Source of the DNA: Mojavia pulchra JT2-VF2
GTDB lineage: Bacteria; Cyanobacteriota; Cyanobacteriia; Cyanobacteriales; Nostocaceae
DNA: 64,000 bases
Direction: 5' to 3'
NCBI GenBank assembly: GCA_019359325.1
Contig: JAHHHN010000025.1
Location: 1-64,000, forward strand
The first letter of the stretch is position 1. Every line of letters starts with the position of its first letter. The translations under genes and the position numbers were made by a program. This document shows, piece by piece, positions 16,806-26,614 of the stretch. Under the pieces are notes generated by a model. That model had not been told where the DNA came from. It did not search any database and worked only from the letters and a program-made list of their open reading frames with translations.

Positions 16806-17420
16806 CTAAGCAGTCTTGCTAACATTGCGACGGCGGGATAAAGCCATTGCTCCTCCTACCAAACCTAAACCTACTAAAGTAGCTGGTTCTGGTACAGGTA
16901 CAGGTTGTGATGTTCCTGTCTTGTAGTAGACGCTGATATGAGATACATCCTTTGGCCCATTGCCTGGAAAATTAAATGGAGGTTCTGTAAATGGAGATGA
17001 CCAGGTTCCAGACGTTACTCCATCGTTAAGCAAGTAACCTACAAGTGTAGTGCCTTGACCAGACTTAAAGACCAGCATGATATCATCCCAGGTGGATTGG
17101 ATGGCGCTGGATATATTCCAAGTTCCAGATTGCCCTGAGCCAGAGCCGTTATAACCAGCATTTTGACCAATTTTGCCACCGAATACCCAGTTATTGATAC
17201 CGAAGAAGCCTTCAGCATTAACCGTCGAAGGATTAGTATTCAGAAAATCCTGATTAGCGGTGTTACTGATTTCGCATCCAAAGGTGCCTGTTACTTTCGC
17301 AGTAGTGTTGATAGGACTGGTAGGACAAGCAAAGGTGCCTGCCTTGGCTGGTGCTGATACTGTCAGGATACCAGCAGCCAACATGGAAGAACCTACTAAG
17401 GTCGCAAGTATTTTTTTCAT
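16806..17420 (-). CDS. PEP-CTERM exported protein
   Basis: A 204-residue exported protein. The signal peptide is MKKILATLVGSSMLAAGILT followed by VSAPAKAG. The C-terminal tag VPVPEPATLVGLGLVGGAMA plus SRRR is a textbook PEP-CTERM exosortase signal. The middle is rich in Gly, Ser, Asn and Thr and probably forms a beta domain (GTWNISSAIQSTWDDIMLVFK). I choose ATG 17420; an upstream in-frame extension to 17498 would put 26 residues before the signal peptide and is unlikely. The role is probably in the extracellular matrix or envelope. Confidence 0.88.
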   Translation of the reverse strand: MKKILATLVGSSMLAAGILTVSAPAKAGTFACPTSPINTTAKVTGTFGCEISNTANQDFLNTNPSTVNAEGFFGINNWVFGGKIGQNAGYNGSGSGQSGTWNISSAIQSTWDDIMLVFKSGQGTTLVGYLLNDGVTSGTWSSPFTEPPFNFPGNGPKDVSHISVYYKTGTSQPVPVPEPATLVGLGLVGGAMALSRRRNVSKTA

Positions 17421-17724
17421 AAACGATTCATTTCTCTCCCTAAAATCACGTAGAACAGACCATGCGGATAAAAAAAATTGCACGAGGAATTTTTTCAAAT
17501 CCTACATATAAAGTAAAGTATTAATTAAATTTGATCGCGTCAACAAGAACTCAGTAATTTTACGACAGGTTCACAATAATTGTACTGAGATAAAGCCTCA
17601 AATAAGCTAATATAGTTTACACAAGCTTTACACAGTAAATAATATTTTTTATAGTTTTAGAGTTATATCCATGCTATGAAGTTTTTAGTTTAGAGTATAA
17701 ATTAGAACATTTTAGTTTTATATT

Positions 17725-17753
17725 GCAGTAAGTTAAGGCCCTTAACTTACTGC
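17725..17753 (-). terminator. Palindrome between RodZ-like and PEP-CTERM genes
   Basis: Perfect 14-bp arms GCAGTAAGTTAAGG / CCTTAACTTACTGC with one base between. It lies about 120 bases after the stop of the RodZ-like gene (minus strand) and probably ends that transcript, though only AT-rich sequence rather than a pure T run follows. Confidence 0.45.
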
Positions 17754-17871
17754 TATTTTATACCCTATTAACATTGTGAATAGTATTTAAAGTAAAGTGC
17801 GATCGCTCATCTACAATCTTTGCAAAAGAGCGATCGCCGAAATAAATTGATAAATTTGATTTGTACGTTGA

Positions 17872-18939
17872 TTAAAGTGCTTCTGGTGGGGAAATATCAG
17901 GCCCGACAATGACAGTATTACTACTAGACTTGATTCCTGGTTTAGTAGTTGCTTCAGTCTTCTGGGTTGACTGAGATAAGGAAGAAGAGGGGTGACTATC
18001 CACATCAGAATGCAGCGCTTTGTTGGCGTTAGCTTGTTGAGATAACAAAGATAGTCCTCCCACCGCTCCAGCAACAAGGGCTGTATATCCGACATATAAA
18101 TGCATAGGGCGGATTTCAATTCCCGACCCACCAGCAGCTTTTTTCGACTGAGAGCAAGAGGGCAAAACTGATTTCACTGGCTCATCTTGAGGTAATGAAG
18201 CAGCTAAAGCTGTACCATTTAGCTCCAAGGTATTCCCCATAATGCGGATAAAACCACGCACAAATACATCTTCTGGCAATAACTCTAAGTTGCCATTTTC
18301 TAATGCTTCTATATGATGAATTGGTATTCGAGTATAAGCTTGAAGTTGTTCAAGTGAAAATCTTTTCAACTCACGAGCTTGTCGGAGTTGTTGACCGATT
18401 TGACGCAAACTTATTAAGCGCTCTTCGTCTGGTGTTAGCTTGTTCAGTTCAATGTTTGATTGGGGTTTATGATGATTCAGCCACTTCATCCATGATGCTG
18501 CTGGAGATTCAGATTCGATACGGTTTGTTTTTACGGATGCTGCGACTACATTAGATGGTGATAAATTTTTATCACTAGTATTAACAACAGGTTCTTGTAT
18601 ATGCGATTGAACGCTTGTGCTTAATTCTTCTTGTTTGATAGGAGAAGAGATATTAGCAGCATCTATCTGTGGGTTAATATTTTCATCTTGCTGATGCTGT
18701 TTCATAAATTGCTGACAGGTTAAACCAATTGCTTCTCTACTGACAGCTTTAAATAAAATATTGGCTTGTTCAGATGAAGAACCTAACAACTTTTGTAAGG
18801 TTGCCAAAGCACGGCGATAAGCTTTACTACGATGCAATTCAGCTTCGATTTTACCTAGCAGCGATCGCAGTTCATCTTGAGAAATTTCAATAGTAGAATT
18901 ACCAGGAGTTTTTAACAAGTACACAGGTGTCATAGCCAT
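17872..18939 (-). CDS. RodZ-like helix-turn-helix membrane protein
   Basis: A 355-residue protein. Residues about 10-85 form a helical N-terminal region, 90-165 a Ser/Asn/Thr-rich linker, then about 178-255 the HTH_25 domain typical of RodZ (GQQLRQARELKRFSLEQLQA, IPIHHIEALENGNLELLPED, FVRGFIRIMGNTLELN). A single transmembrane helix follows (YVGYTALVAGAVGGLSLLSQ), then a periplasmic tail of about 55 residues. RodZ links MreB to the envelope, but cyanobacterial relatives also exist as regulators, so I keep the name general. I use ATG 18939; a TTG at 18957 is possible. Confidence 0.75.
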   Translation of the reverse strand: MAMTPVYLLKTPGNSTIEISQDELRSLLGKIEAELHRSKAYRRALATLQKLLGSSSEQANILFKAVSREAIGLTCQQFMKQHQQDENINPQIDAANISSPIKQEELSTSVQSHIQEPVVNTSDKNLSPSNVVAASVKTNRIESESPAASWMKWLNHHKPQSNIELNKLTPDEERLISLRQIGQQLRQARELKRFSLEQLQAYTRIPIHHIEALENGNLELLPEDVFVRGFIRIMGNTLELNGTALAASLPQDEPVKSVLPSCSQSKKAAGGSGIEIRPMHLYVGYTALVAGAVGGLSLLSQQANANKALHSDVDSHPSSSLSQSTQKTEATTKPGIKSSSNTVIVGPDISPPEAL

Positions 18940-19068
18940 GATATCAGCCCCTTCCAATACTTAAGCAAAGAGTAGTCTCACCTGTATAATTGCTTCTACT
19001 ATATTTTTGTTATATCCGGATTATTATGTGTCAATTTTCCAGTTTATTAATTTCTAATGAACATTTTA

Positions 19069-19959
19069 TTACTTGCCAACAGGGGCTTGCTGGACAAAAT
19101 CATTTATCCATTGCAGATATTGTTCGCCAGTTAAATCTGCTACATCGTTATGTCCTGCTTCTGGAACCAAAATCAGCTTTTTTGGTTCGGGAGCAGCTGC
19201 ATACAGTTTTTGGCTCATGAAAAACGGCACAGTTAAATCAGCAGTGCCGTGAATGAGTAAAACTGGCATTTTCAACTTTGATATTTTTTTAATTGATTCA
19301 AAGCGTTGTGTCAGAATTAAATTGACGGGGAACATCCAAAACAAGTTCCGATAAGCTACAACCTCTTGGATGGAGGTAAAAGAGTTTTCCACGATTAGTC
19401 CGGCAGCATCTGAATGTTTGACTGCCAAATCAATAGCTACTGCACCTCCCAAAGAGTGCCCATAAATATAAATGTGGTTGGGTGGAATTTTTAGTTGCTG
19501 TACGAGGTAATTCCAAGCCGTGGCTGCATCCTGATAAACTTTCATTTCATTAGGAAAAGTGCCTTCACTGCGACCGTAACCCCGATAATCAATTAGCAAA
19601 ACTGAAAATCCTAATTGATAAAATCGACTGGCATGGGCAATATTTGCACCAATGTTAAGACCGTTACCATGCAGATACAACAACACTTTGGCGTTGGGTT
19701 GCTTGGCTTTGATCCACCAACCGTGGATGCGTTCCGTTTTACGCGATCGCACTGTTACTGGTAACCAAACTTCCTCATAAGGAAGATTAAAAAACTCTGG
19801 TGTTGTTTCAATAACGCTAGTTGGAAAAAAAATAAATCGAGGTTGCTGGACAAAAAGAAACAGACATAAGGCACAATAGACGATCGCTGCAACGATACTA
19901 GACCACAGTAGCAGCTTAAATAATATATCCATTTGTAGTTGCAGCTTGTTATTGCTCAT
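19069..19959 (-). CDS. Membrane-anchored alpha/beta hydrolase (ABHD13/BEM46-like)
   Basis: A 296-residue serine hydrolase. An N-terminal helix (residues 12-37) anchors it, followed by QQPRFIFFPT, typical of the ABHD13/BEM46 group. The oxyanion segment LYLHGNG, the nucleophile S169 in YGHSLGGA, an Asp in LLIHGTADLTVPF and a His in VPEAGHND complete the triad. The substrate is not known; lipid or peptide thioesters are plausible. It is divergent from the secreted protein gene at 20160. Confidence 0.82.
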   Translation of the reverse strand: MSNNKLQLQMDILFKLLLWSSIVAAIVYCALCLFLFVQQPRFIFFPTSVIETTPEFFNLPYEEVWLPVTVRSRKTERIHGWWIKAKQPNAKVLLYLHGNGLNIGANIAHASRFYQLGFSVLLIDYRGYGRSEGTFPNEMKVYQDAATAWNYLVQQLKIPPNHIYIYGHSLGGAVAIDLAVKHSDAAGLIVENSFTSIQEVVAYRNLFWMFPVNLILTQRFESIKKISKLKMPVLLIHGTADLTVPFFMSQKLYAAAPEPKKLILVPEAGHNDVADLTGEQYLQWINDFVQQAPVGK

Positions 19960-20159
19960 CTATGAAAATTTTAAATATACTTAGTATTTATACATACAAT
20001 TATTCTTCCCAGTCAAGTTGCCATAATTTTTCCGCTGATTACCCAATCCCCAATCCCTAATCCCCAGTCCCTTTTACATCTCTAATTCTGGAAAATCTGC
20101 TGAGGTGTGACAGTATACCAGTAAGTTAGGATTTTAGTTAAGTATTTACGCTGGGTATT

Positions 20160-20585
20160 ATGTCTAAATTTCTGCCAGTTGTCTTAGCTGCCACTACTGT
20201 TTTATTGGCATCAACTAATCACCCTAGCACTACGCTTGCTGGAACTTGTGCCTCTCAGTGTGGCCCACGCCCAATTCAGTTTACACCTGGAAGGGCTATC
20301 CGATTGCAAGTTATAAATAACACATCTGGGTTAGTTAATTTAGAAAAACTGCAAGGAACTAAGCCTATTCCCCTGCAACCTGGGCAAGAATTTCAAATTG
20401 AGCAGGGAAATCCTAACGAGCCAAATCTTTCACTTATATTCTGGGATGAAATGGGAGCGCCGCTCCAAGCAATTGTTTCTAAACCCAACTTTGGTACGTT
20501 ACGCTTAGAAATCCGTCCTGGCAACCGTTATCCAGGCGATCGCTCTCTTTACATTCTCAATGACGGTCATGTAAATGTGTATTAA
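20160..20585 (+). CDS. Secreted hypothetical protein
   Basis: A 141-residue protein with a signal peptide (LPVVLAATTVLLASTNHPSTTLA) and a mature beta-rich domain: IRLQVINNTSGLVNLEKL, IPLQPGQEFQIEQG, LRLEIRPG and LYILNDGHVNVY. Two Cys right after cleavage (GTCASQCG) may form a disulfide. Probably periplasmic. I do not recognise a named family. Confidence 0.65.
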   Translation: MSKFLPVVLAATTVLLASTNHPSTTLAGTCASQCGPRPIQFTPGRAIRLQVINNTSGLVNLEKLQGTKPIPLQPGQEFQIEQGNPNEPNLSLIFWDEMGAPLQAIVSKPNFGTLRLEIRPGNRYPGDRSLYILNDGHVNVY

Positions 20586-20667
20586 AAGCTAGCAAAAGTT
20601 ATCAGTTTAAGCTATGAGTTATGAGTTAGGAAAAATTTTTTTAAACTCATAACTCATAACTCCTGTT

Positions 20668-22881
20668 GTGCTAGATATAGCTATCGTCGAAACTTCAAAA
20701 TCTCGTAGGCGCTTACCCAATCAACGCTGGCAAATTTATCCGCAAAACATAGAATTTGCCCAAAAGCTGGCTGTAGAAAATAATGTCTCGCCCATTGTTA
20801 GCCAGCTGTTGATTAACCGTGGTATTGAAACCCCAGAAGCAGCACAAACATTTTTAAATCCAGAATCTTTAATATTACCATCGCCCTTAGAAGAATTCCC
20901 GGATCTGGCAACTAGTGTGGAATTGCTGCAAGAGGCGATCGCTTCTGAAGAAAAAATTGCCATCTGTGGTGACTACGATGCTGATGGGATGACTAGCACC
21001 GCTTTACTGTTGCGTAGTCTCCGCGCTTTAGGAGCAAAGGTAAATTATGCTATTCCTAGCCGGATGCACGATGGCTATGGCATTAATAAAAGAATAGTTG
21101 AAGAATTCTATAGCGAAGGTGTCCGCTTAATTTTAACTGTAGATAATGGCATCTCAGCAGTTGAACCAATTGCCAGAGCAAGAGAACTCGGTTTAAAGGT
21201 AATTGTTACCGATCATCATGACATCCCTCAAAAGTTGCCCCCAGCGAATGCTATTCTTAACCCAAAATTGATAGCAGAATCCTCGCCTTATCGGGGTGTT
21301 GCTGGTGTTGGTGTAGCTTATATCCTGGCGGTGTCTCTGGCACAACAGCTAGGAGAAACTAAAGGCTTAATCCAGCCGATGTTAGCTTTATTTACACTAG
21401 GAACGATCGCAGATTTAGCTCCCTTAATCGGTGTTAACCGCCGCTGGGTAAAACGTGGTTTACAGCTTTTACCCAAATCTAACTTACCTGGAATCCAAGC
21501 TTTGATTCAGATAGCTGGTGTACAGGCAAGGGGAGAAGGACAAGGGGACAAGGGGATAAGGGGACAAGGGGAGGAGGGGAGCAATCTAAAATCTAAAATC
21601 CGTCTTGAAAAGTTTGCTACGGAGGAGCCAGCGCAGTCTTGGGGGTTTCCCCCATGCGCGACTGGCGTTGGAAACCCTCCTTACAACTTTTCGCAAAATC
21701 CAAAATCCTTGAAGCCAGAGGATATTGGATTTCGGCTAGGCCCACGCATTAATGCTATTGGTCGAATTGGTGACCCCCAGACTGTAATTGAATTATTAAC
21801 TACAGATGATATGGGGATTGCGCTGGAGAGAGCAATGCAGTGCGAATCTGTTAACCAACAGCGCCAGCAGATGTGTGAGCAAATAGAGCAAGAAGCGATC
21901 GCTTATGTTGAAACTGAATTTATCACCTCACTCCAGGAAGACCGGGTATTAGTTGTTGTTCAACCGAATTGGCATCACGGTGTGATTGGGATTGTCGCTT
22001 CGCGCTTGGTAGAACGTTATGGTGTCCCTGTGTTTATCGGCACTTATGAAGATGAGGAACACATTCGCGGTTCAGCACGGGGAATTCCTGAGTTTAATGT
22101 ATTTGAAGCTTTGGAAGCTTGTCACGATTTGCTAGGCAAATTTGGTGGACATAAAGCAGCTGGGGGATTTTCTTTACCAGCACCGAATCTATCGGCATTG
22201 CGATCGCGTTTGATTGAGTTTGCCAATGAGTGTCTTGAACCCCAACACCTCAAGCCACTATTGAAAATTGATACTCAAGTTAATTTCAATGAAATTAATC
22301 ACCAGCTTTATCAACAGCTAAATGCTCTGCATCCTTGCGGTATCGATAACCCCGATCCGGCGTTTTGGACACCCAATGTCCAAGTGATTGAGCAACAGAT
22401 AGTCGGCAAGGGTCACATCAAACTCACACTTGCCCAAACTATCGATCATCAACAGTATCAAATTAAGGCGATCGCTTGGCGTTGGCGCGACTACTTCCCC
22501 CTACCGTCACGGGTGGATGTTGCCTACAAGCTGCGCGAAAATCACTTTAATGGTAACACCAGCATCGAAATGGAATTAATCGGCGTCAGGCTACCAACCC
22601 AGTCTCACCTGTTTGTCGCCGCACCATCTAAGCCCATAACAACCACCTTTGAGTACAAGCAGCGCCACTACACTTGTGGTATTTATCGCCAGGGTTCATT
22701 ACCAGAATTAAGAATTAAAAATCCTGAAGGCAAAGTTTTAGCTATGCAGCCAGGACATACAATTGGTTTACTAGGCAATAGCCGTGACGATGCTCAAAAG
22801 GTTGATGTATGTCAACCACAGTATGACAGCATTATCCAAGCTGCTCTTAAAGCTTTATCAGTCCTGAGTCCTGAGTCCTGA
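20668..22881 (+). CDS. recJ: Single-stranded-DNA exonuclease RecJ with repeat insert
   Basis: RecJ, the 5'-3' ssDNA exonuclease of recombination and mismatch repair. DHH phosphoesterase motifs are intact: CGDYDADGMTSTALLLRSL, LTVDNGIS, VTDHHD, and PRINAIGRIGDPQ; DHHA1 carries FGGHKAAGGFSL. At 737 aa it includes a 60-residue insert at 287-346 (21526-21705) made of octamer repeats and dispersed-repeat sequence, between GIQALIQIAGVQ and SLKPEDIGFRLG. The last residues (VLSPES) are encoded by a heptanucleotide repeat array that supplies the stop codon. The start is a GTG at 20668 with no strong ribosome binding site; the leading residues before LPNQRWQIYP are uncertain. Confidence 0.9.
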   Translation: MLDIAIVETSKSRRRLPNQRWQIYPQNIEFAQKLAVENNVSPIVSQLLINRGIETPEAAQTFLNPESLILPSPLEEFPDLATSVELLQEAIASEEKIAICGDYDADGMTSTALLLRSLRALGAKVNYAIPSRMHDGYGINKRIVEEFYSEGVRLILTVDNGISAVEPIARARELGLKVIVTDHHDIPQKLPPANAILNPKLIAESSPYRGVAGVGVAYILAVSLAQQLGETKGLIQPMLALFTLGTIADLAPLIGVNRRWVKRGLQLLPKSNLPGIQALIQIAGVQARGEGQGDKGIRGQGEEGSNLKSKIRLEKFATEEPAQSWGFPPCATGVGNPPYNFSQNPKSLKPEDIGFRLGPRINAIGRIGDPQTVIELLTTDDMGIALERAMQCESVNQQRQQMCEQIEQEAIAYVETEFITSLQEDRVLVVVQPNWHHGVIGIVASRLVERYGVPVFIGTYEDEEHIRGSARGIPEFNVFEALEACHDLLGKFGGHKAAGGFSLPAPNLSALRSRLIEFANECLEPQHLKPLLKIDTQVNFNEINHQLYQQLNALHPCGIDNPDPAFWTPNVQVIEQQIVGKGHIKLTLAQTIDHQQYQIKAIAWRWRDYFPLPSRVDVAYKLRENHFNGNTSIEMELIGVRLPTQSHLFVAAPSKPITTTFEYKQRHYTCGIYRQGSLPELRIKNPEGKVLAMQPGHTIGLLGNSRDDAQKVDVCQPQYDSIIQAALKALSVLSPES
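21526..21705 (+). repeat. In-frame 180-bp composite repeat insert in recJ
   Basis: It begins with tandem octamers of the form GACAAGGG (four imperfect copies near 21540-21575), continues with AATCTAAAATCTAAAATCC and a hairpin-rich stretch, and ends with CAAAATCCAAAATCC. All are typical cyanobacterial short repeats. The frame is kept through 60 codons. Boundaries are inferred from RecJ homology. Confidence 0.75.
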
Positions 22882-22925
22882 GTTTTTAATTCTGAGTCCT
22901 GAGTTTTGAGTCCTGAGTTTTCAGT
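22861..22925. repeat. Heptanucleotide repeat array (STRR) at recJ end
   Basis: GTCCTGA is repeated three times at 22861-22881 and again near 22895 and 22910, separated by short T-rich gaps. The recJ stop codon lies in the third copy. Confidence 0.75.
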
Positions 22926-23057
22926 TACTAAGTTTGAGTTTGTAATTTTATAATTTTCTTTAACTCAACACTTTTCACTCTTTACTCAGCGAGAAGTTGC
23001 AAGGGGGGTCTCCCTCCGGGCAAACTTCGGTGACTCTTTACTCAGCACTCAGCACTA

Positions 23058-23180
23058 TTACAGGTTACCGTTGCGAAATGCCAGTACAAAAATTACAGCA
23101 GGGCCAGCAAGTACAATTAGTCCAACGAATAGTAGTTGAAAAATAACTTCCCAATTGATATTGGCTAGGGCTTCAAACAT
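23058..23180 (-). CDS. psb30: Photosystem II protein Psb30 (Ycf12)
   Basis: A 40-residue single-helix thylakoid protein on the minus strand. The conserved core [20 protein letters not shown] and the end RNGNL match Psb30/Ycf12, a small subunit next to PsbE/PsbJ that stabilises photosystem II. The ATG at 23180 is preceded by GGGAGGAAACA, an excellent ribosome binding site. The N-terminus ([15 protein letters not shown]) faces one side of the membrane before the helix. It stands alone, opposite to recJ and ycf51. Confidence 0.92.
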   Translation of the reverse strand: MFEALANINWEVIFQLLFVGLIVLAGPAVIFVLAFRNGNL

Positions 23181-23489
23181 TGTTTCCTCCCAATGGTCTT
23201 AAAAAATTCAATAACTTTCAGTTGCAAAACCCGCAATTGATCATATCCGGCGATGGACTGCTAAATTTAATTTACTTAACAAAATTATAAGAAAAAACAT
23301 AAAACGAGTGATTAGGAAGTGGCGGTATAAGTTAGGGCGTGTTTTCAAGCTATAACCACATGAACTTCCCAATGGTGATTTCTTTGTTCGTCTGCGTCTG
23401 ATTGATCACAACAGTAATCCCTACGGTGTAAGCACTCGGTAGAATAGGTTTGTCTGTAATCAATAAAAGACGCCTCAGTAGCCAACCTT
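23181..23489. other. Divergent promoter region psb30/ycf51
   Basis: About 310 noncoding bases that must hold the promoters for psb30 (minus) and ycf51 (plus). I see no clear operator. Confidence 0.4.
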
Positions 23490-24011
23490 ATGCTCACAAC
23501 AGCTGACTTTCTTCAATACACCCAATGGTCGGGTATTGCCACGTTGGTATTTGCCGCCTTGACAGTTCTCGCTTTTATTCTTAAATGGGGCCTCCGTTTT
23601 CGGCTGGTGGGTGCAACTGGCTTTATGCTGGTGTTGACAAGTGGATTATTTGCGCTCTCTTTAGTACCCTTGAGTCGTACTGTGATTCCGGGCGCGGTGC
23701 GGTTCACTCTAGTTTATGACAATGGTTCAACACAAGCAGTAATTACTATCCCACCCCAGACTACACCTTCAACATTAGAAGCTACTTTACGTCAAGCGGC
23801 TAGTAATTTATACTCTTATGGCCGCTTAGGTTCGCGCAGCGAAAACTATATGACGATTCGTGCCCGTACCCTCATTCACCCAGAACCAGGAGTTTCCATA
23901 CCAGTATATTTAGGACAAGTCAAGCGATCGCTAGGTAATCGTGAAGACTCCGAGATGACTGTGGAAATTTACCCAGAAAAATTTGCTCAGTTGCCAAAGC
24001 CCACCGTTTAA
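23490..24011 (+). CDS. ycf51: Ycf51 family protein
   Basis: A 173-residue protein of the Ycf51 (DUF2518) family, conserved in cyanobacteria and some plastids. Two N-terminal membrane helices (residues 14-35 and 41-63) are followed by the family's soluble domain: IPGAVRFTLVYDNGSTQAV, AASNLYSYGRLG and MTIRARTLIHPEPG. The function is not established; the distribution suggests a thylakoid or cell-envelope role in phototrophs. It is followed at once by a strong terminator. Confidence 0.9.
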   Translation: MLTTADFLQYTQWSGIATLVFAALTVLAFILKWGLRFRLVGATGFMLVLTSGLFALSLVPLSRTVIPGAVRFTLVYDNGSTQAVITIPPQTTPSTLEATLRQAASNLYSYGRLGSRSENYMTIRARTLIHPEPGVSIPVYLGQVKRSLGNREDSEMTVEIYPEKFAQLPKPTV

Positions 24012-24026
24012 AATGTCGGTCTACTG

Positions 24027-24067
24027 AACGTGAGACATCACGAATTATTTTCGTGATGTCTCACGTT
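24027..24067 (+). terminator. Terminator after ycf51
   Basis: A very long perfect stem: AACGTGAGACATCACGAA (24027-24044) pairs with the reverse copy ending at 24067, with a 5-nt loop. It starts 16 bases after the ycf51 stop. Confidence 0.75.
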
Positions 24068-24846
24068 TATTTCCTCCGCTAAAATCCGACACCCTAGAAC
24101 TATGCTGTTGGCGAATAAGGGAGCAGACTCCTCATTATCCCCAAATACCGCCGTCACCCTCCGGGTAACGTTCGTTCCTCGCTAACGCCAGTTCGACGGC
24201 ACGGGAACCGACACTGCCGATTGAACTCATTTATAAAATGGTACGCCTTCTTTGCAGGCTGTAAAGTTTTTAGCCCAGGTCGTTGGGCTTTATATCATCC
24301 AAGATTTTTGGCTTGCCCAGGGCAGAAACTCCTATATATAAGGGTCTTGGGCTACTAGTGCATTAATTTGTTGCTTCATCAACTGCACCAGTCCATCTGC
24401 ACTTGTGTGCATAAACTTTTATAAGCACAAAGGATTTTCTAGCTTTTCTTATGCTGTTAATCTTCCGCTTGGGTGAAGCTATACATACGCCAAGGAATGT
24501 ACTCTAATTCTATCGAAATTTAACCATTGCAAAAGTTATTCACACTGAAAATTAGGAGCGAATTTATGGAATCTCTTCTCTAAACACCTGATGAATATTG
24601 ACTTTTGGGCTTATATGTTATGAGTAAAGGACTTTGAATGACAAATATTCTGAAGTAATCTTAATTTTATATATTTTTGTAACACATTCAAATATGATGA
24701 ACTTATCTTATACATTTTCAACGTTTGCCAAGGGCTAATTTCAAGCACCGCTCTTTCATGCTTTAGAAGTACCCCATCTATCGTTGCATGGTTATCTGCA
24801 CTTGATGGCTAAATTCTATGGTCAGTTATGTCTTTTGAGGTTCTCT
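24068..24846. other. Long intergenic region
   Basis: Nearly 780 bases without a supported gene. It contains dispersed-repeat sequence near 24150-24210 (hairpins such as CCTCCGGGTAACG) and a hairpin AGCCCA-GGTCGT-TGGGCT followed by TTATAT at 24272-24294. The remainder is AT-rich leader for the desaturase. Confidence 0.45.
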
Positions 24847-25764
24847 ATGTTATCTAGACAAGAATATAAAATAGATATATTAGGTAATATTCCTTTTATA
24901 TCTATTCATATTGGCAGCCTGTTAATTTTTTGGGTAGGCTTTAGTTGGGCGGCGCTAATTACATGCTTTGCACTCTGGTTTATCCGAATGTTTGGAGTGA
25001 CAGCAGGATACCATCGTTATTTTTCACATCGCACTTATAAAACAACGCGTTGGTTTCAGTTTATTCTTGCTGTTCTAGGCAATTCTTCAGCCCAATTAGG
25101 GCCACTATGGTGGGCAGCACATCATCGTCATCACCATCGCTACGCAGATACAAAACAGGATATTCATTCACCTATTGTTCATGGTTTATGGTGGTCGCAC
25201 ATTGGCTGGGTGATGTGTCCTGAATATTCCAAAACAGATGAAAGGAACGTCCGTGATTTTGCACAATATCCAGAGTTGCAATGGTTAAACCGTTTTCACA
25301 TGGTTGTGCCTATTGTACTAGCCGTCACCTTGGCTGCAATTGGGCTACTGTTGCAGCACTATATTCCTCAGCTAAAAACCACTGGCTTACAGATGCTTGT
25401 CTGGGGATTCTTTTTTAGTACTTTACTACTTTATCACTCGACTTTTACAATTAATTCTCTTGCCCATATCTTTGGATATCGTCGCTTTAACACAACAGAT
25501 ACTAGTCGCAACAATTGGTTTTTAGCTCTAATTACTCTAGGTGAAGGTTGGCATAATAATCATCATTACTATCCAGCTTCAGAACGGCAAGGATTCTACT
25601 GGTGGGAAATAGATGTTACTCATTACATTCTGAAGCTACTTGCATGGCTTGGAATCGTTTGGAATTTAAGAACTCCTCCCAGCCAAATCTATGAACAATT
25701 GTCTTTAAAATCGGCAAATAAAACTTCTCAAATTATCAAGATTGGTGATAGCGATGTCGATTGA
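24847..25764 (+). CDS. Acyl-lipid/acyl-CoA delta-9-type fatty acid desaturase
   Basis: A membrane di-iron desaturase of about 305 aa. The three His boxes are HRYFSH, HRHHH and EGWHNNHH, the delta-9 (stearoyl) arrangement, and four hydrophobic spans surround them. It introduces a double bond into saturated acyl chains of membrane lipids using ferredoxin or cytochrome electrons. The second box (AAHHRHHHRYADTKQDIHSP) is of the animal/bacterial stearoyl-CoA type rather than the usual cyanobacterial DesC box. I choose ATG 24847, which has GAGG eight bases upstream; the frame extends to ATG 24805 and TTG 24784. Confidence 0.85.
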   Translation: MLSRQEYKIDILGNIPFISIHIGSLLIFWVGFSWAALITCFALWFIRMFGVTAGYHRYFSHRTYKTTRWFQFILAVLGNSSAQLGPLWWAAHHRHHHRYADTKQDIHSPIVHGLWWSHIGWVMCPEYSKTDERNVRDFAQYPELQWLNRFHMVVPIVLAVTLAAIGLLLQHYIPQLKTTGLQMLVWGFFFSTLLLYHSTFTINSLAHIFGYRRFNTTDTSRNNWFLALITLGEGWHNNHHYYPASERQGFYWWEIDVTHYILKLLAWLGIVWNLRTPPSQIYEQLSLKSANKTSQIIKIGDSDVD

Positions 25765-26614
25765 ATAATAAAAGCTTCCCCTGTCTTGAAAATAAGGCAG
25801 AGGAGGCAGGGGGCAGAGGGGAAAGTACAGACGCGATTAATCGCGTCTTATACAATAACTCTCCCCTGCACAAGCGCAGGCTTTGAGAGATGTGGTGAGA
25901 AATCCGGGTTAATGCCCCATGCCCATTGAAATAGCAAGTTTTCAGTGCGATCGCCGCTTTCGTAGCGACTGTCTTGAAAGTAAAGTAATCGCCGAAATAG
26001 TAATTGCTGTCTCAAAAGCTATTTTGGCGACTCCCGAAACAGCAATTGCGATCGCTCTAGCGAGTGTTAGGTAATGTCTTTAATGTTGGGTAGTTCACTC
26101 AGTATATTCCTGCAAAGTGAAGATAATTTGCCTGTTACCAGTGAAACACATTTTTTTTTGTGTTTCAGTATACAATAATTATTTTTTTAGATTAAGATAT
26201 TAATTTAGCGATTCCAGTAATTAGCAAAAGTTAATCAGCTTGTTGGTAATGGGTAATGGTGGCAGGAGAAATCAATGGTTCTTCCTAAGCCCCAAACCCG
26301 AATGTCCAAGCACTTTTCCTGATTATCTGGGAGTGGTATTGTTAAGTAATTATACTTTTATTCAAAAATTGATAGTTCGGAATTTAAAACTAATGAACGC
26401 TATAGACTTTAAGCCATGCTGCCAAACTGCTCAACCAGTCAGCGAAAGGCTTAGTTGATTTTATTGCCCAACTCAAACTTAGCTGAGTTATGTAGATTCC
26501 TGATAGTAGCAATCAGCCTAGCTTATCAGCATCTGCAATCCATACTTAAAGGAGAATTCCAAGCCACACATTTAATTTTATTAAGAAATATCAAGGTTTT
26601 GGCAAACTAGTTAT
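25765..26614. other. Repeat-bearing intergenic region
   Basis: Includes G-rich short repeats (GGCAGAGG, GGCAGGGG) near 25795-25820 and the palindrome AGACGCGATTAATCGCGTCT near 25830-25850, a family hairpin also seen in decayed form at the end of the alcohol dehydrogenase gene. A T-loop hairpin occurs at 26142-26167. A 72-codon frame near 26240 has no support. Confidence 0.5.
26142..26167. terminator. Hairpin with poly-T loop
   Basis: TGAAACACA (26142-26150) and TGTGTTTCA (26159-26167) pair around a loop of eight T. It may be a terminator for an unknown transcript; the T run lies in the loop rather than the tail, so support is modest. Confidence 0.35.

Noticed and set aside
17811-18131. 106-codon minus-strand frame
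   Set aside because: It overlaps the RodZ-like gene in another frame, and the RodZ-like protein has clear domains.
26240-26458. 72-codon frame between desaturase and dehydrogenase
   Set aside because: No family features and no ribosome binding site; AT-rich leader sequence is more likely.
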